A stretch of 64,000 bases of DNA from Vitis vinifera (lineage: Eukaryota > Streptophyta > Magnoliopsida > Vitales > Vitaceae). Below are positions 47,374-58,545 of this stretch, piece after piece. The notes below the pieces were generated by a model that was given only the letters and a program-made list of their open reading frames with translations, made no database searches and was not told where the DNA came from. Every line of letters begins with the position of its first letter. Position 1 is the first letter of the stretch. The stretch spans positions 7,517,001-7,581,000 of the forward strand of contig NC_081821.1 in the NCBI RefSeq assembly GCF_030704535.1, in the 5' to 3' direction. The position numbers were made by a program, and so were the translations under genes.

Positions 47374-50300
47374 TATTATTATTATTATTATTTTGGTCAG
47401 AAACAAGAATTGTATTAGTATCATATAAAGATTTCATGAGAGGGATGAGGAATCCTTCCCATAAATACGCAAACCTGATCTAAACCACTAAAAACCTCCA
47501 CTATACAAGGAGATTTGTACAGAAAGATAAATCACAAAAGAATGTACTAGAGGAACCTCTCCTGAAAAAACAACTAGGCTCCCCTCAAAGGTAGCCCAAC
47601 CAAGGACGAGTGAACTTCTAGAATATCTGTGTTCCTTAGCCAAGGGCACAAGCATGCAATCTCTCATCAAGATATTAAGAAAAACACTGATTCCAAGCTA
47701 CACATTCAGACTGACAAAATACTCAAGATCATAAAAGCACTGCCATGTGATAAAGAAAGAAAAGTTGACAGACCTGTTCACACTTTCCCAGGGCCTCCTT
47801 ATCACCAGTATAGGCCTAAATAAACAAACAGAAATCATTAGTCTAAGGGGAAAAACTAAGAAAGAAAAACAGGTAGACCAATATACTCAACAAACATCCT
47901 CACAGCAGAGAACGTCTTCCATTGAATAGCTAATGAAACATAGAAGAAAATTATGACTTGTGTTATTGCTGCACCTTAAGAAGTTCCATCTCCTCTTTAG
48001 TAGGGCAGAACTTTATGAGATTTTCCACTTGATCAACATCTAAAATTGACTCATCCATTGCTAGAACTGCAGCCTGAGAATATGTACAACAGTAAACAAC
48101 AGCTACTGCCTAACAATAAAAAAAACTAATAATCAAACTATAAATCATAGTTGGACCCAAAAAAGAAAGCAATTCAAAGGATTGGTACAGATATGATACA
48201 TAACAAGACAACATATAAGATTCCATAATCAGCAGTCTTGCTAGCTAAAAAGTAAGAACCAACAAGGAACCAGTTCAGGATGCACAAAAAAAAGTTCTCT
48301 CACAGCTGGTTGGGATCACAGATACTAGAAAAACTTTATTAGTTTCAGACGGTTCAACAGAGATAATGGAAATTGTGGATTATGAATCATACTGAACCTG
48401 GTGCATGAAGATGGTTTATTTTCTACAATTTCTTTTTCTTTTTTCATTTTCTGATGTACTCCGTATTTTCAAAGTTTCCCAATTTTATAAACTTTCTTAT
48501 CATTAAATTTTCTATATTTATATTGATTTATATTTAAGAAACTAAGTCGATTATGATTACAATTATGTTCCAATTATTTCTAGGACTAGAATGCCTGATA
48601 AGCAGCTTATCATAGTTAGGGTTTAGAGATTATTCATCAATAAAATTATTGTTTTTTTTTTGTTGGGTGAGGGGAGAGAATTCTATTCAAAGGAAACAGT
48701 ATCATCTTACCTATTTGTTATTGTTTTTGGTATTTTTTGGAATCAACAAGACTTTAAATGCACTGATCCTGGTATTTTCTCTAAGAAAATCACCAAACTG
48801 TAAGAAAGATAATGACTCAACTTACGTGCTCTACAACTTGCTGCAACAAACTCAAAGCAGAAAGCAATTTCCTATTCATGTAGGCATCCTCCAATTAACT
48901 ACATAATTACAAATGTCCAATAATATATAGACAATTTCTCCAGGTCAATGGATAATTCATCAAATAATTAACACAAAATGCAAGTCAATGAATGCAGCTA
49001 AAGTCTGACCAACAACCACTTAAGATATGCCCATCCTAATTTGCTTCAGATATGTATGAGAACTTGTCCATTATGATTTCTTATTGAAAACTACTAAGAA
49101 GTTATTAACTTCTTACTTTTAAAAATTGATATTTTACAGAGCTTTGATGCAAAGGGCACCAATTATATTGTTCATATGTAGCAATTATTTCTTGCTTTAG
49201 TTATCAGTAACAACTTTCTATGGTTCTCCTGCACATCTAGAAACAAAAATCTAAGACATACATTAGTAATCTAGTTCCTATTTATGATTTATATCAGAAA
49301 AAATGCCACTGAATCATGACAATCTTTTGCATCTATTTCAGAAAGAAATTTAAAAAAATAAAATAATGAATATAAGAACTTTGACTATATCCAGCTTACC
49401 ATCATATCAGAAAGTGGCATCTTAACTTTTGTGAGCATAATTTCAGTGTTATTGGCCCTCCTCAGGTCAATCTACAATACATAATAAGAATATTCATTAG
49501 TAAAGGCAGAGAAATGAGAGAGAGGGAAAAAAAGTGGTAATCCTCAATCATGAATGTCATTTAGGCAAAATCTTCTAACAACTTTTATCCGGAATAACTA
49601 CCCAAACTAAATGAGATATTGCCATCTACTGAAAGTAAAAAATTGATAAACTTCCAACTACTGAATAAATCATAAGAAAAACAATTATCACCAAGCAAGC
49701 GAAGAAAAGTATAGCATACATGGATATCTTTTTTCAAGAAAAAAATATTTTCTAGGGCACAGCAATAAATTCTTAATCAAATTACCAGGTTGACTCTGTC
49801 AGCTTTAGATCCAACAGACTTGCGCCTCCCACCGGATTTACCTCCTAAGCTATTAGCCGAATTTGGGACTGTGGCGGAGAAAAGAGTCTCCAACTCTGAG
49901 ACATCAAATTCTGGCGCACTAGGATTAAAGGGTGATATCAGTGATCAGTAAGAGAATAACTCTAAGATGCAAAGCCAAAATACAGTCATAGTTTGGAGGC
50001 CATGATCTAAAAATACTAACAAAAATTTTTTAAAAAAAATGCCAAAGGAAAGCCAATAAACAAAAACCATACTAAACAGAAAAATATAGGTTATTAAAAA
50101 TGCACCAAAGAAGTTCAACATTTAAAAATTAAATCAAGGATATGATAGTTTGGAAGTTAAGTAAAGATGGTGTTCATGCCAGGGGGCAAAATTGATCATG
50201 TTCTGAAGGGAAAAAAATCAGCAAGAGAAGTCACAATACATTTGAGGCTCTCCATATCTTTGCAACTCCTCCCATAAGCTTCCTTGCAATGCCCTTGTTA

Positions 50301-53300
50301 CCTTGCTCCAGTGCAATGGCTTTAAGGAAGATCTACGAGGTGCTGTAGGACCCAAAGGGCGTGAAAGCCCTCTCCCTCTTCCAGAAGGCAAGCCTCTTGC
50401 ATCAGTCGATGATCCAAGTGAATTTGATCCTTTGGCACCAAAGGGTGGAGGTGGAGGAGGTCCACCACCTGGAGGCCGAGGTGGTGCAGGAGGACCAGGT
50501 GCACGACCTCCAGGAGGAGGTGGTGGAGGTGGGCCTCTACCAGTAGGAGGTGGCGGAGGAGGTGGTGCTCCACCAAATGGGGGAGGTGGTGCTCCTCGCA
50601 TTGGAGGTGGCGGCGGAGGCGGTGCTCTTCCCATTGGAGGTGGTGGAGGAGGTGGTGCTCCACGCATTGGAGGAGGTGGCGGAGGCGGTGCTCCACGCAT
50701 AGGGGGAGGTGGTGGAGGAGGCACCCCACTTCTGGGAGGAGGTGGTGGAGGAGGTGGAGCTCCATGTAAAGGAGGCGGAGGTGGTGGAGGTGGACCTCCA
50801 CGAGAAGGAGGTGGGGGTGGTGGAGGTGGACCTCCACGTGAAGGAGGCGGGGGTGGTGCAGGTGGACCTCCACGCAAGGGAGGAGGAGGAGGTGGTGGGG
50901 GAACTCCAAGGACAGGGGGTGGTGGAGGAGGAGGTGGCCCACCTCGCATGGAAGGTAGAGGAGGAGGGGGAGGGGGAGAAGGGACTCCAAATCCAACAAG
51001 CTTTGATGCAGCAGCTGTACTCATAGGAGGAGGAGGTGGAGGTGGAGGAGGAGGCGGCGGCAGAGAACCTGCTACCATTGTAGGAGCATTTGAAGAAGGC
51101 CTAGAGTTCCAAGATGGTGGAGATGGAGAAGGCGGTAAAACCATCCCAATATTATGCCTACTAGATGGAGTAGGAGGGGGAGGGGGAGGTGGAGGTGGAG
51201 AGGAAGTTACAGGAACTGCATTATGAGCATGCACCCGAGGTGCAGGTGGAGGGGGTGGGGGAGGGGGAGGGGGAGGGGGAGGGGAAGTTCTGCGGACAGC
51301 ATGATGAATGAGTGGAGGAGATGGAGCAGGTGGAGGAGGTTTAGGGAAATAAGCATATGTTGAAGAGATCGAAGGAGGAGGTGGTGGTGGTGGTGGAGGT
51401 GGGGGCGGGATTGGGGCAGCCTTTGTTTCTTTAGCATATGAAGGTGTGGCTGAAGAAGACTGAGGGTTCAAAGCATATGAAAACACATTGGAAGATGGAG
51501 GTGGGGGTGGTGGAGGTGGAGGAGGCGGAGGTGGAGAAGGAGGAAGGGCTATAACTTGCTCTGGGCCAGGATGTGGCAATCCAAATGAGGAAGCAAGTGT
51601 ATCTGATGCAGAATCTGAAATCTTCGTAGCATCCTCCCCATGACTTGCCGGTACAGGTTCATTGCCAGTTGGAGCCACTACTTGAGGAGCAGCAGCAACA
51701 GAAGGAACCTCTAGATTGCCATCAGCATTAGAATCCTTTGAAAGAGCAGTGATGACTAGAGCAGCTGGTGCACTATTATACCTTGATGGTGGATATGAAA
51801 TATGCATGGAATTAGTGTAGGAGCCTTTATTAGGAGGAATCCATCGAGATACCAATGGTTTTTGCTTTGTAGGTTTTGCAGCAGCACTCTGAGGTTCTTG
51901 CTGTTTAACTTTTTGCTTGGCTATGACTGACTCTGCAGCTGGTGGTTTTGCAGTTGAAGCAGGCTGTTTCCTGGGTGCAGGTGGCAGTAATTTATCAGAC
52001 TTTTGCCTACCAGAATCAGCATTCAACTTTTGCTGCGGCACCCTATTGTCAATCTGCTTCTGCATAGCAATGTCTTCTCTATCACGATTATTCTCCACCT
52101 CTTCTGATTTGCTAGATATGTCTGCAGCCACTAAGTTGGTTTCTATGTTTTTGGCCCCATCAGCAATGCCTTCTCTATCAAATTTATTCTCTATGTCTTC
52201 TAATTTGCTAGATACATCTGCAGTCACTAAGTTGGTTTCTATTACTTTGATCCCATCAGTAATGTCTTCTCTATCACATTTATTCTCCAGTTCTAATTTT
52301 CTAGATACATCTGCAATCACTACATTGGTCTCTATGTTTCTGATCCCATCAGCAGTGTCTTCTCTATTATCCTCCATCTCTCCTGATTTGCTAGACAAGT
52401 CTGCAGCAACTACCTTGGTTCCTATGTTTTTGAGCTCATCAGCAACTACTACCGGGGAATCTAATATTTTATCACCATCATCCAGGCACACATCTGCAGT
52501 TACCTCCTTGGTTTCTCTATTTCTAAGAACAGCAGAGACCACTACCATGGATTTTAACTTGTCATCCCTATTACCCAACGCAATGGCTTTTGCTGAAGGA
52601 AGATTAGAGTCTACTCTTCCATCTAACTTGTGATTCCCATCATCTGATGCACAGTCTTGAAATGCCTGAGGATCCAAATCCTCCTTCCAGACTTCTTTAT
52701 GATTTCCATCGTCCATCATAATGTCTTGAACGGCATGAATATCATAGTCCCCCTTCACCTCCTGTGCATCTGCAGCATTGCTGAAGATCTCCTCAACCTC
52801 AAAAAACTCCTCAGGCGAAGCGCTTTCATTCTCATTCACATCTTCACCAGCTATTTCTGTGGTGCAAATAGACCCAATGGCATTGGCATCCGAAAAAAGT
52901 ACCTGAAACAGATATGAGTATGCATTCAACTCCTACAGCTTCAGAAAAGGTCATTCCACAAGACAAAAAAATTGACCTACCTCTGCTTTGAAGTCTTTCG
53001 GGAACTGGTCCTTCACATCCCACAAGACATCAATCTCATCACGGTTGAGTATCAAAATATTTGAACGGACAAATGCTGTGTGGAACATAACTCTGAACAT
53101 CATTTCCTCACGTACTAGATCTTCATCCAAATGGATACATTCAAGAACAACATCCCCTTGAACACGGCAATGAATACCTATTTTCACTACTGTACACTCT
53201 GCCTGCAAATAGAATTCATAAGAAAACTGTAAAAAAATTCAAGTTTCAGATATGTAATCTGGCATTACCTGTTGGTAGTGACGAACATGTTTTTTTGTCT

Positions 53301-55321
53301 TTGAAGTTGAAAACAGAAGCTTAGAACTTCTGTTTGCCATTGCTGAAGCATCCTGACCATAAACACGAACCACCGGCCTGCAACCCCTTCCCCCATTAAA
53401 CAGAGGAAGGATTCTAAGAATAAGATAATCCAACTTTAGAGGTGTATCCGATGGAGGCCAATCTGAACCAAAGTTTCTTCTGGAAATATACTGAAGATAT
53501 CTCAACTGGGAAGGCTGTGGATTCAAAGGGGACAACAGATGGAGCAGTTCCCTTGGAGCTTGCTTGTAGACCATTTCAAGAGTTCTCTGTTCCCCATTAT
53601 ACTGTTTTCGGTATAATAAAAGACCTGCAAGCATGAAAGCAAGCACCGGCCATCCTCCTCTTTCACAGTGCATTAACAAGACATTCTGTTGCCCCTCCAG
53701 TGACAACCAACTCTCACTTGATCGCAAGAAATGGTGGATCATCTCCAATGGTAGAAGAGGACACCCCTCATATTGCCGAGGGTAGTCCATAACTGTCATG
53801 TCATACTGAGACAATATGTCTGAGATTTGGCTTCGCCTATCCCCTTCTCTAAAGTTAAACACCATGAAAGAAGCATCAGTAAAGTAGTCTTGTAGTTGTG
53901 CTACAATGCCACCCATGTAAACTTTGTATTCATCTTCTTCCAATACGTCAGTGGAGAAACAACAATCAAATACTGCAAAGAGAGTAAAAATGAAATGGGA
54001 ACCAAGACCCATAATTAGTATGAATAAAAAAGCAGCCCCCTAAAAGATAAAGAAAAAGACAATAATAAAAACTGCTCCAACGTTCAAACTCTGACATAGC
54101 TTCTTCAAAGAAAAGAAAAATTAAATTGCAATAACAGTGAAACAAGTTCAGAATTCTTGAGAAAAAAAAAAATAGAATCCAGGGAACTTACAGCCTGCAC
54201 AATAGGACTAGTTCTAGGATTTTTTTCTAGAATAATTGCTAATTTACCAAGCTAAGACAAAAGCTTGTGAGGCTATAAGTCATGGATGACAAAAGATAAA
54301 TCTAAGGCAACTAAAAAGACAGGACAAAATGTTTTCTTTTAAGACAGTAATATTATGTAGCAAAACACCATATGTTTCTCCAATGCAAATGAAAATTCTT
54401 TTGAGACAGCAATACCATGTAGCAAAGCAATATATGTTTTTCTAACATAAATGAAAATCTGATATTCATTGCCTGGAAGAACCAACTCAGCAGAAGAAAG
54501 CTTAATTCCAACTCCTTACCACATGAATCCTAGTACACCATTCAGCTCTACTTAGGACCTCAATACTTTACATACAATGTGACCCAAAATGGTGAATTTG
54601 TAAGCGCATAATTCCTCCCTCAACCAAGCATCACCTCAAGCAGATGCAAAACCGACAAGGGTTAAAAAAAGAGGGGGGGCGGGGGGCGGGGCGGGTGGGG
54701 GGGGTGGTGTTGTGGAGGAAACCTTTTTGGGAATGCTAGTCCACTAGATGTACAATCAAAAAACCAAATTGTATTTACTGAGTTCAATTCCTCAACTTTC
54801 CACTGATCTCACAACTCTGATTTCCCAATTAGTAAGCCATTTTTCACAATTGTCAGCTCAAAGTCATGTACAATTCAGAGTGAAAAATGTAGCAGGAATA
54901 ATTTCCTCTTAACATATCTCTCAATTTTCTGAAACAACCCATTTGAAAGGCAGCCAACTGCAACTGCTTCCTCACATTCCTCTCAACCATCTGAAACAAC
55001 CAATGTGAAGAAACCAAAAGCACGTAGAACTACTACAAAACTTCAAAAAGCAGAATATCCAGCAGTACCTCAATTTTACAAAAACTCAGATGCATCCGCC
55101 AAAATCAATGCCAAAAACTTCAAAGATTAAGCAAATTAAACACAAATTGCACAGGAAGAACATAAAACTGCGAATCGCACGCAACTGGGTGCATTCTGGT
55201 TAGAACGGAAGAGTCGAATCACAAAATTGACACCAAATTAAAGCATACCGTAGACTCGCTCGGAGATCTCGAGAAGCCGATCCGGTGGCTTCCGATAAAA
55301 GAACCGTCTGAACAGCGCCAT
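36828..55321 (-). CDS. Class II formin (PTEN-like/C2, FH1, FH2), 17 exons, formin-like 20 type
   Basis: Minus-strand exons: 55321-55249, 53972-53269, 53202-52981, 52902-50240, 49918-49786, 49471-49400, 48073-47975, 47815-47774, 46189-46109, 46004-45954, 45872-45791, 44572-44478, 42720-42649, 42566-42450, 38828-38793, 38658-38592, 36979-36828. All borders are GT..AG; the phases close to 4761 nt, 1586 residues. Residues 1-193 are a PTEN-type phosphatase fold whose P-loop reads HCERGGWPV (H126, C127). The arginine expected five residues after the cysteine is absent, so it is probably catalytically dead and used for lipid binding. A C2 domain follows to about 333, then a linker with 31-residue repeats (about 453-613), a very long polyproline FH1 (about 788-1155, profilin binding) and FH2 (1193 to about 1570, starting LKPLHWSKV). 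FH2 dimers nucleate and elongate actin filaments. The overall order matches Arabidopsis class II formins; the paralog is not certain. Confidence 0.93.
37950..38580 (+). mobile_element. Decayed LINE 3' region with RNase H-like remnant
   Basis: Translated pieces on the plus strand recall the RNase H domain of plant LINEs: [26 protein letters not shown], then a segment like NQVADFL with TKQG, broken by stops. A related piece, [18 protein letters not shown], occurs about 130 bases earlier, so the domain segment is present twice. The downstream GTGCAGATTGTTTTGGTTCT-type sequence fits the tail region. No poly(A) end or target duplication was found. Confidence 0.5.
38080..38130 (+). mobile_element. 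17-bp retro micro-insertion with 17-bp target duplication
   Basis: AAAGAAATTCCTTTCAT occurs at 38080-38096 and again at 38114-38130. Between them lies only TACTTATC followed by an A run (38097-38113). TACTTATCAAAA is exactly the 3' end of the SINE at 43556-43669. This looks like an almost completely 5'-truncated insertion of that family. Confidence 0.65.
39649..39666. repeat. Left target-site duplication of the LINE
   Basis: AAAATCTGTACACCCAAG, repeated exactly at 41099-41116 after the poly(A) tail. Its 18-bp length suits LINE endonuclease insertion. Confidence 0.85.
39667..41098 (+). mobile_element. 5'-truncated L1-type LINE in formin intron 14
   Basis: It contains the C-terminal part of a LINE ORF2, the long poly(A) tail (from about 41083) and a perfect 18-bp target duplication. 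The first coding part (about 39690-39815) reads as the end of the reverse transcriptase ([20 protein letters not shown]). The frame then continues at 39810-40955 for about 380 codons, including a reverse-transcriptase zinc-binding (zf-RVT) segment ([37 protein letters not shown]). The two parts are offset by one base in a run of nine G at 39812-39820. The open 3' frame, intact tail and intact duplication suggest a fairly recent insertion. It is antisense to the host gene. Confidence 0.9.
41099..41116. repeat. Right target-site duplication of the LINE
   Basis: Exact copy of 39649-39666. The first four A residues are ambiguous with the poly(A) tail. Confidence 0.85.
43040..44040 (+). mobile_element. 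Old LINE reverse-transcriptase relic
   Basis: Plus-strand reading gives broken reverse-transcriptase motifs: [11 protein letters not shown] (about 43090), [23 protein letters not shown], the catalytic-type LYFADDSL (about 43402-43425) and later [20 protein letters not shown]. Stops and frameshifts are frequent, so it is far older than the LINE at 39667. A SINE (43556-43669) interrupts it. No ends were found. Confidence 0.75.
43540..43685 (+). mobile_element. tRNA-derived SINE with target duplications, nested in the LINE relic
   Basis: The SINE body occupies 43556-43669, flanked by AAAAAGGCAATCAAGT at 43540-43555 and 43670-43685. It has an A box (TGGCTCAAGTGGTAAAGGG) and a B box (GGTTCAAGTCTC) about 35 bases apart, a short body, and ends TTTACTTATC plus an A-rich tail with interspersed C. 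It has no coding capacity and depends on LINE enzymes. A Pol III internal promoter is inferred from the boxes. Confidence 0.8.
44479..44571 (-). other. Helical part of FH2 (formin exon 12)
   Basis: Minus-strand exon 44572-44478 encodes [20 protein letters not shown] and then TLMHYLCK, the most conserved FH2 signature in plants. It anchors the assignment of the surrounding short exons. Confidence 0.85.
45122..45186 (+). mobile_element. 29-bp LINE micro-insertion with 18-bp target duplication
   Basis: ATTGTAAACCCAATGGCC occurs at 45122-45139 and 45169-45186. The 29 bases between (45140-45168) read CATATATTTGGTTG then TTTATCTATC plus A residues. This matches the last 24 bases before the poly(A) of the LINE at 39667-41098 (ATATATTTGGTTGTTTATCT then ATC). 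It is therefore a copy of that LINE family truncated to its extreme 3' end, in formin intron 11. Confidence 0.8.
45547..45589. repeat. (TA)n microsatellite
   Basis: About 21 TA units in formin intron 11. Likely polymorphic in length. Confidence 0.9.
47336..47393. repeat. Compound (ATC)n(ATT)n microsatellite
   Basis: About 12 CAT/ATC triplets followed by about 7 ATT triplets, in formin intron 8. Likely length-polymorphic. Confidence 0.9.
50440..51540 (-). repeat. Polyproline-coding FH1 low-complexity tract
   Basis: Minus-strand CCN repeats encode runs of 5 to 14 prolines separated by short spacers such as RGG, RGA and LHG. The unit [11 protein letters not shown] and its relatives are repeated many times. 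The tract is part of formin exon 4. It gives spurious long open frames on both strands, including a glycine-rich one on the plus strand. Confidence 0.9.
52065..52545 (-). repeat. Tandem repeat of about 31 codons in the formin linker
   Basis: Five consecutive units of about 31 residues share the pattern T-x-V-x-A-D-[VLI]-S-x-K ... D-R-E-D-I-A-D-G-I-x-x-I-E. The last four are clear ([63 protein letters not shown]); the first is degenerate. At DNA level the anchor TCTTCTCTAT recurs at about 52074, 52170, 52266 and 52360. The linker is acidic and probably disordered or coiled. Confidence 0.8.
53973..55248. other. Intron 1 of the formin gene
   Basis: A 1.3-kb intron after a 73-nt first exon. It contains the G-rich tract at 54671-54704 and otherwise A/T-rich unique sequence. 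Confidence 0.7.
54671..54704 (+). repeat. G-rich tract, potential G-quadruplex
   Basis: The tract is GAGGGGGGGCGGGGGGCGGG followed by GCGGGTGGGGGGGGTGG. It has at least five runs of three or more G separated by single bases, on the non-template side of formin intron 1 (C-rich in the transcript). Confidence 0.75.
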
Positions 55322-55544
55322 CAGATGGCGCTGTTGCTTCCCCGATCGGATCCAAACCGCTGATTCGTTACACCCAGATCAAAATTCAACCCAATCCGCG
55401 CCAGATCTCCGCAATTTCCCAAATTGATTTCCACCCCAAATCAATGAAATTAAACCCAACAGAAATCAACCCAATTCTAGACACAAAATCACCAAATTGA
55501 TCCAGTCGAGAATGTCAATTCAGACAGAAACAGAAAGGAAAAAA

Positions 55545-55554
55545 ATTATATAAA
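55545..55554 (-). promoter_or_regulatory. Possible TATA box of the formin gene
   Basis: The complement reads TTTTATATAAT about 225 bases upstream of the formin ATG. It would give a 5' UTR of roughly 190-200 bases. Weak evidence in an AT-rich genome. Confidence 0.3.
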
Positions 55555-55687
55555 AATGGATTAGGGTTTTGATAAATGCACGGTGAAATTAGCAAAGAGA
55601 GAGAAAGAAAGAGGAGTAGTGGACTGAAAAGGAGAATACTTAAGACCTGCAACTTAGGTAGGCTCGATCGATATGGAAACAAGTTGA

Positions 55688-55693
55688 CACGTG
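55688..55693 (-). promoter_or_regulatory. G-box/ABRE-like element upstream of the formin gene
   Basis: CACGTG within GACACGTGGCAG, about 370 bases upstream of the ATG and 140 upstream of the possible TATA box. This extended core is typical of bZIP-bound ABRE/G-box sites. Function is inferred from sequence alone. Confidence 0.4.
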
Positions 55694-55721
55694 GCAGCTG
55701 TGACATAGATTAACAGACAGA

Positions 55722-55746
55722 TGAGAGAGAAAGAGAGAGAGAAAAA
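55722..55746. repeat. GA-rich microsatellite
   Basis: GAGAGAGAAAGAGAGAGAGA, upstream of the formin gene. GA/CT tracts are common near plant transcription starts. Confidence 0.6.
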
Positions 55747-55899
55747 GGTCTGGATACTGAAGAAGGCAGAGAGGTGCATGGGCTTAGAGAGAGAAAAGAA
55801 AGGTAAAATAAATTGTAGACGGCAACCACTGTTAACTGTTTTGGGGATGCTCGCTGGTTTTGCAACTTGTGGTCCTCTGTCGTTTCTATGCGTTTTGTT

Positions 55900-58280
55900 G
55901 TTCCACTCCAGCTAAAAAAATTAACCTCTTGTTTGGCTACTGAGAAACTTTGGGAATTTTGAGATTCTCAAAAAGATTTTACATCGTATGTTGTTTTATT
56001 TTTCAAGAAATGGGCCACCAGTTGGGTGGATGATTTTATTTTTTTCCCTCCGTCGTTACTCAACGCTTTTAGGTTTGAAGTTTTTTTTTATTACACTTCC
56101 TTACCATTTTGAAGCAAGAGAGACAACCGTAAGGTAATCATGTAAAAGATCATGCAGGCAATCTCCACAACGGCTCCAAAAAGAAAAGGAAAACCAAAAG
56201 ATCCAATTCAAAGTTGTGACCTTGGGAATAAGAAAGGATTTAGGTGTTTGTTTTTTTGAAATTAAAGTTAAATAATATTTAATAGTATTAAGACTGAGTT
56301 TTAATAGTGATTTTAAGAAGCCGTTTTAATATTTTTAGTACTTAATATAAATTTTTAAGCATTAAAAATATTAAAAATACTTTTTAAAATTATTATCAAA
56401 TGAGTTTTAAATATTAAATTTTATTTTAATATTTTATTTTTATTGCATATTAAAAAATAATAAAAAAATATTCAATTATTTTTAAAAAATTAAATATTTT
56501 AATTTTTTTTCTATTCAATCAATAAAAATAAGTAATCCATGAAGAAAAAAAATTTAAAAATAAAATAAATGAATTAAAATCCGAAAACAAATTATTTTTA
56601 GTAACAAATTAAAAATTAAAAATAAACAATACCTTAATTGTGAAAAATTAAAACCAAAATATAAAAAGATAAAAACTAAATATAGAAAAATACCCTTGTG
56701 AATGTATTAAAAAAAGTCTTTTTATAAAATTATATGTCCTCTTTTCTAAGTATTTTCTAAAGATAATTTTATTCATAACTTAATTATTTTTCATATTTAT
56801 ATAATTATTTTTTAAAAATGAATAAAAAAAAATCAAAACAATTAAAATATATTTTTAGAGAGCAACTTTTATTAGAATACTTTTTAAATATATATTTTGA
56901 GAAAAAATGATAATTAAAAATGTTTTCTTATATTTTTATTTTAAAAAAATAAAAATTATTATTAAAAACAGTTGTTGTACATAACTTAGTCAACAAGTAT
57001 CTTTGATTTATTACAAACTTTTTATATAAACCTAAATGTTGTATACTTAAGTTTTTTCTAAGCTCAGATTTTGGAGCGTAATATGACATAAAGTTGACCT
57101 TTTGAATTATGGGAAAACACCTAAATTATTTGTAGGGATTTTATCATATGGTATCCGCTTAATAATTATGAAGACCGACTTATAATGGAAATATTATGGT
57201 TTATGCCAAGGTGAGATGTTGAATGGATTGAGTAATTAGAAGTTATAATCTAAAATCATTCAAAACAAAGAATGCTTTTTATGTATTGACATGTGTTTTA
57301 TATCATGATGTTTGGTTTCAATGATGAGGTGGTTAAAGGTCAATTTTAATCTAGTAAATGTTCTAAGGTAATAAGATTTTGTCCCTTCCCATAAGGTACA
57401 TGCCCCTACTAATTTCCAAATTGGAAAAATTTAATCAATAATTACTAATTATTCCTAATAAATCCTATGATTAAGATTAATACCAACACTCTATCTCAAT
57501 CACAACCTACTCTTACAATACTCTCTTCTAGTGAAAATTAGCATTTTTCCCACAATCATAATAAATATGCTCATAAATTGTTTTTTAAGAAACTTCCATT
57601 TAGAAATCATAATTAAAGTTAAAATAGTTGGAGAAAAAAAAGGTACTTAATAGATCCTTAATCATTTATTAGTTGTTAATAAATATAAAAATTAAATATT
57701 TTTATATTATTAATGAGTAGTGATAGTAATGAGATAAGTTTTTCAGATACCATTTTTCCTTTTACGTCCTTAATTAGAAAGGTTTGAAATAAAGAAAAAT
57801 AATATTGATATGAATTTGAAAAGGTTTTAAAAACTCTCATCCCACCCCAATTATATAATTTTAAATAAAAAAATCATTTTAATTTTTTTTAATTTTTAAA
57901 AAATTTTAAACATAAAATAAAATATTACTTTTTTCATAAAATTAAATTATAAATATTTTTATATTTATAAATGATATTTATTCTTAATAAAATTTAAAAA
58001 TGAGAAAATTAAAAAACATTAGAAAATTTTTAAACAAGAACGGTAAGAAAATTTCCTATACTTGTCTTATCCCTAAAAAAAAATGATTAAATATAATTAA
58101 ATGACATGACATTGGGACGAGGGTGACCTATTTGGAATCTGGCTTATTATTATCTGATTAGATATTTTTAATATATCCTAATAAAAAGAATTAAATATTA
58201 AAAATAAGAATTTGAAGGAAGGTGGTAATATTCTAGTTATTTATTTTAATTTTTGGGTGTAAATGAATTTATTTTGTGAA
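55900..58280. other. AT-rich intergenic spacer
   Basis: Long A/T-rich stretches with words such as TTTAAAAATA and GTGTTTGTTTTTTTGAA near 56246 that look like worn MITE ends. No gene or well-bounded element. Confidence 0.5.
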
Positions 58281-58282
58281 GG

Positions 58283-58545
58283 TGGTAACACCAATGATGA
58301 AGAGGGTCTAAATCCTAAAATGCTGGTGAGGTTGCTAACGGGTAGCTTTGCCTGGTTGGTGCCATCCTGATAACGAGTGTCCCACACGCGGTCAGTGTCA
58401 ACTTTCCTTCTTTCGTCTTGAGACGCTTACGCCGCTTCCTTGCTAGCGTGCGCCGTGGTTGTATCGCCCTCAACCTGTTCCCCACCCCTGCCTTATCATT
58501 GCTCACGTGGCTTCGTTGGGTCAAACTTGAGCTTTTTACCGCTTC
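58283..58545. other. GC-richer island of unknown origin
   Basis: About 260 bases of balanced base composition (for example CCCACACGCGGTCAGTGTCA, GACGCTTACGCCGCTTCC, GCTCACGTGGCTTCG) inside extremely A/T-rich sequence. A minus-strand open frame at 58315-58524 has no recognisable domain. It could be a gene fragment captured or left behind; I cannot identify a parent. Confidence 0.4.

Noticed and set aside
50303..51226. 307-codon glycine-rich open frame on the plus strand
   Set aside because: It is the antisense of the polyproline FH1 (CCN repeats read backwards as GGN), with no independent start context or domain.
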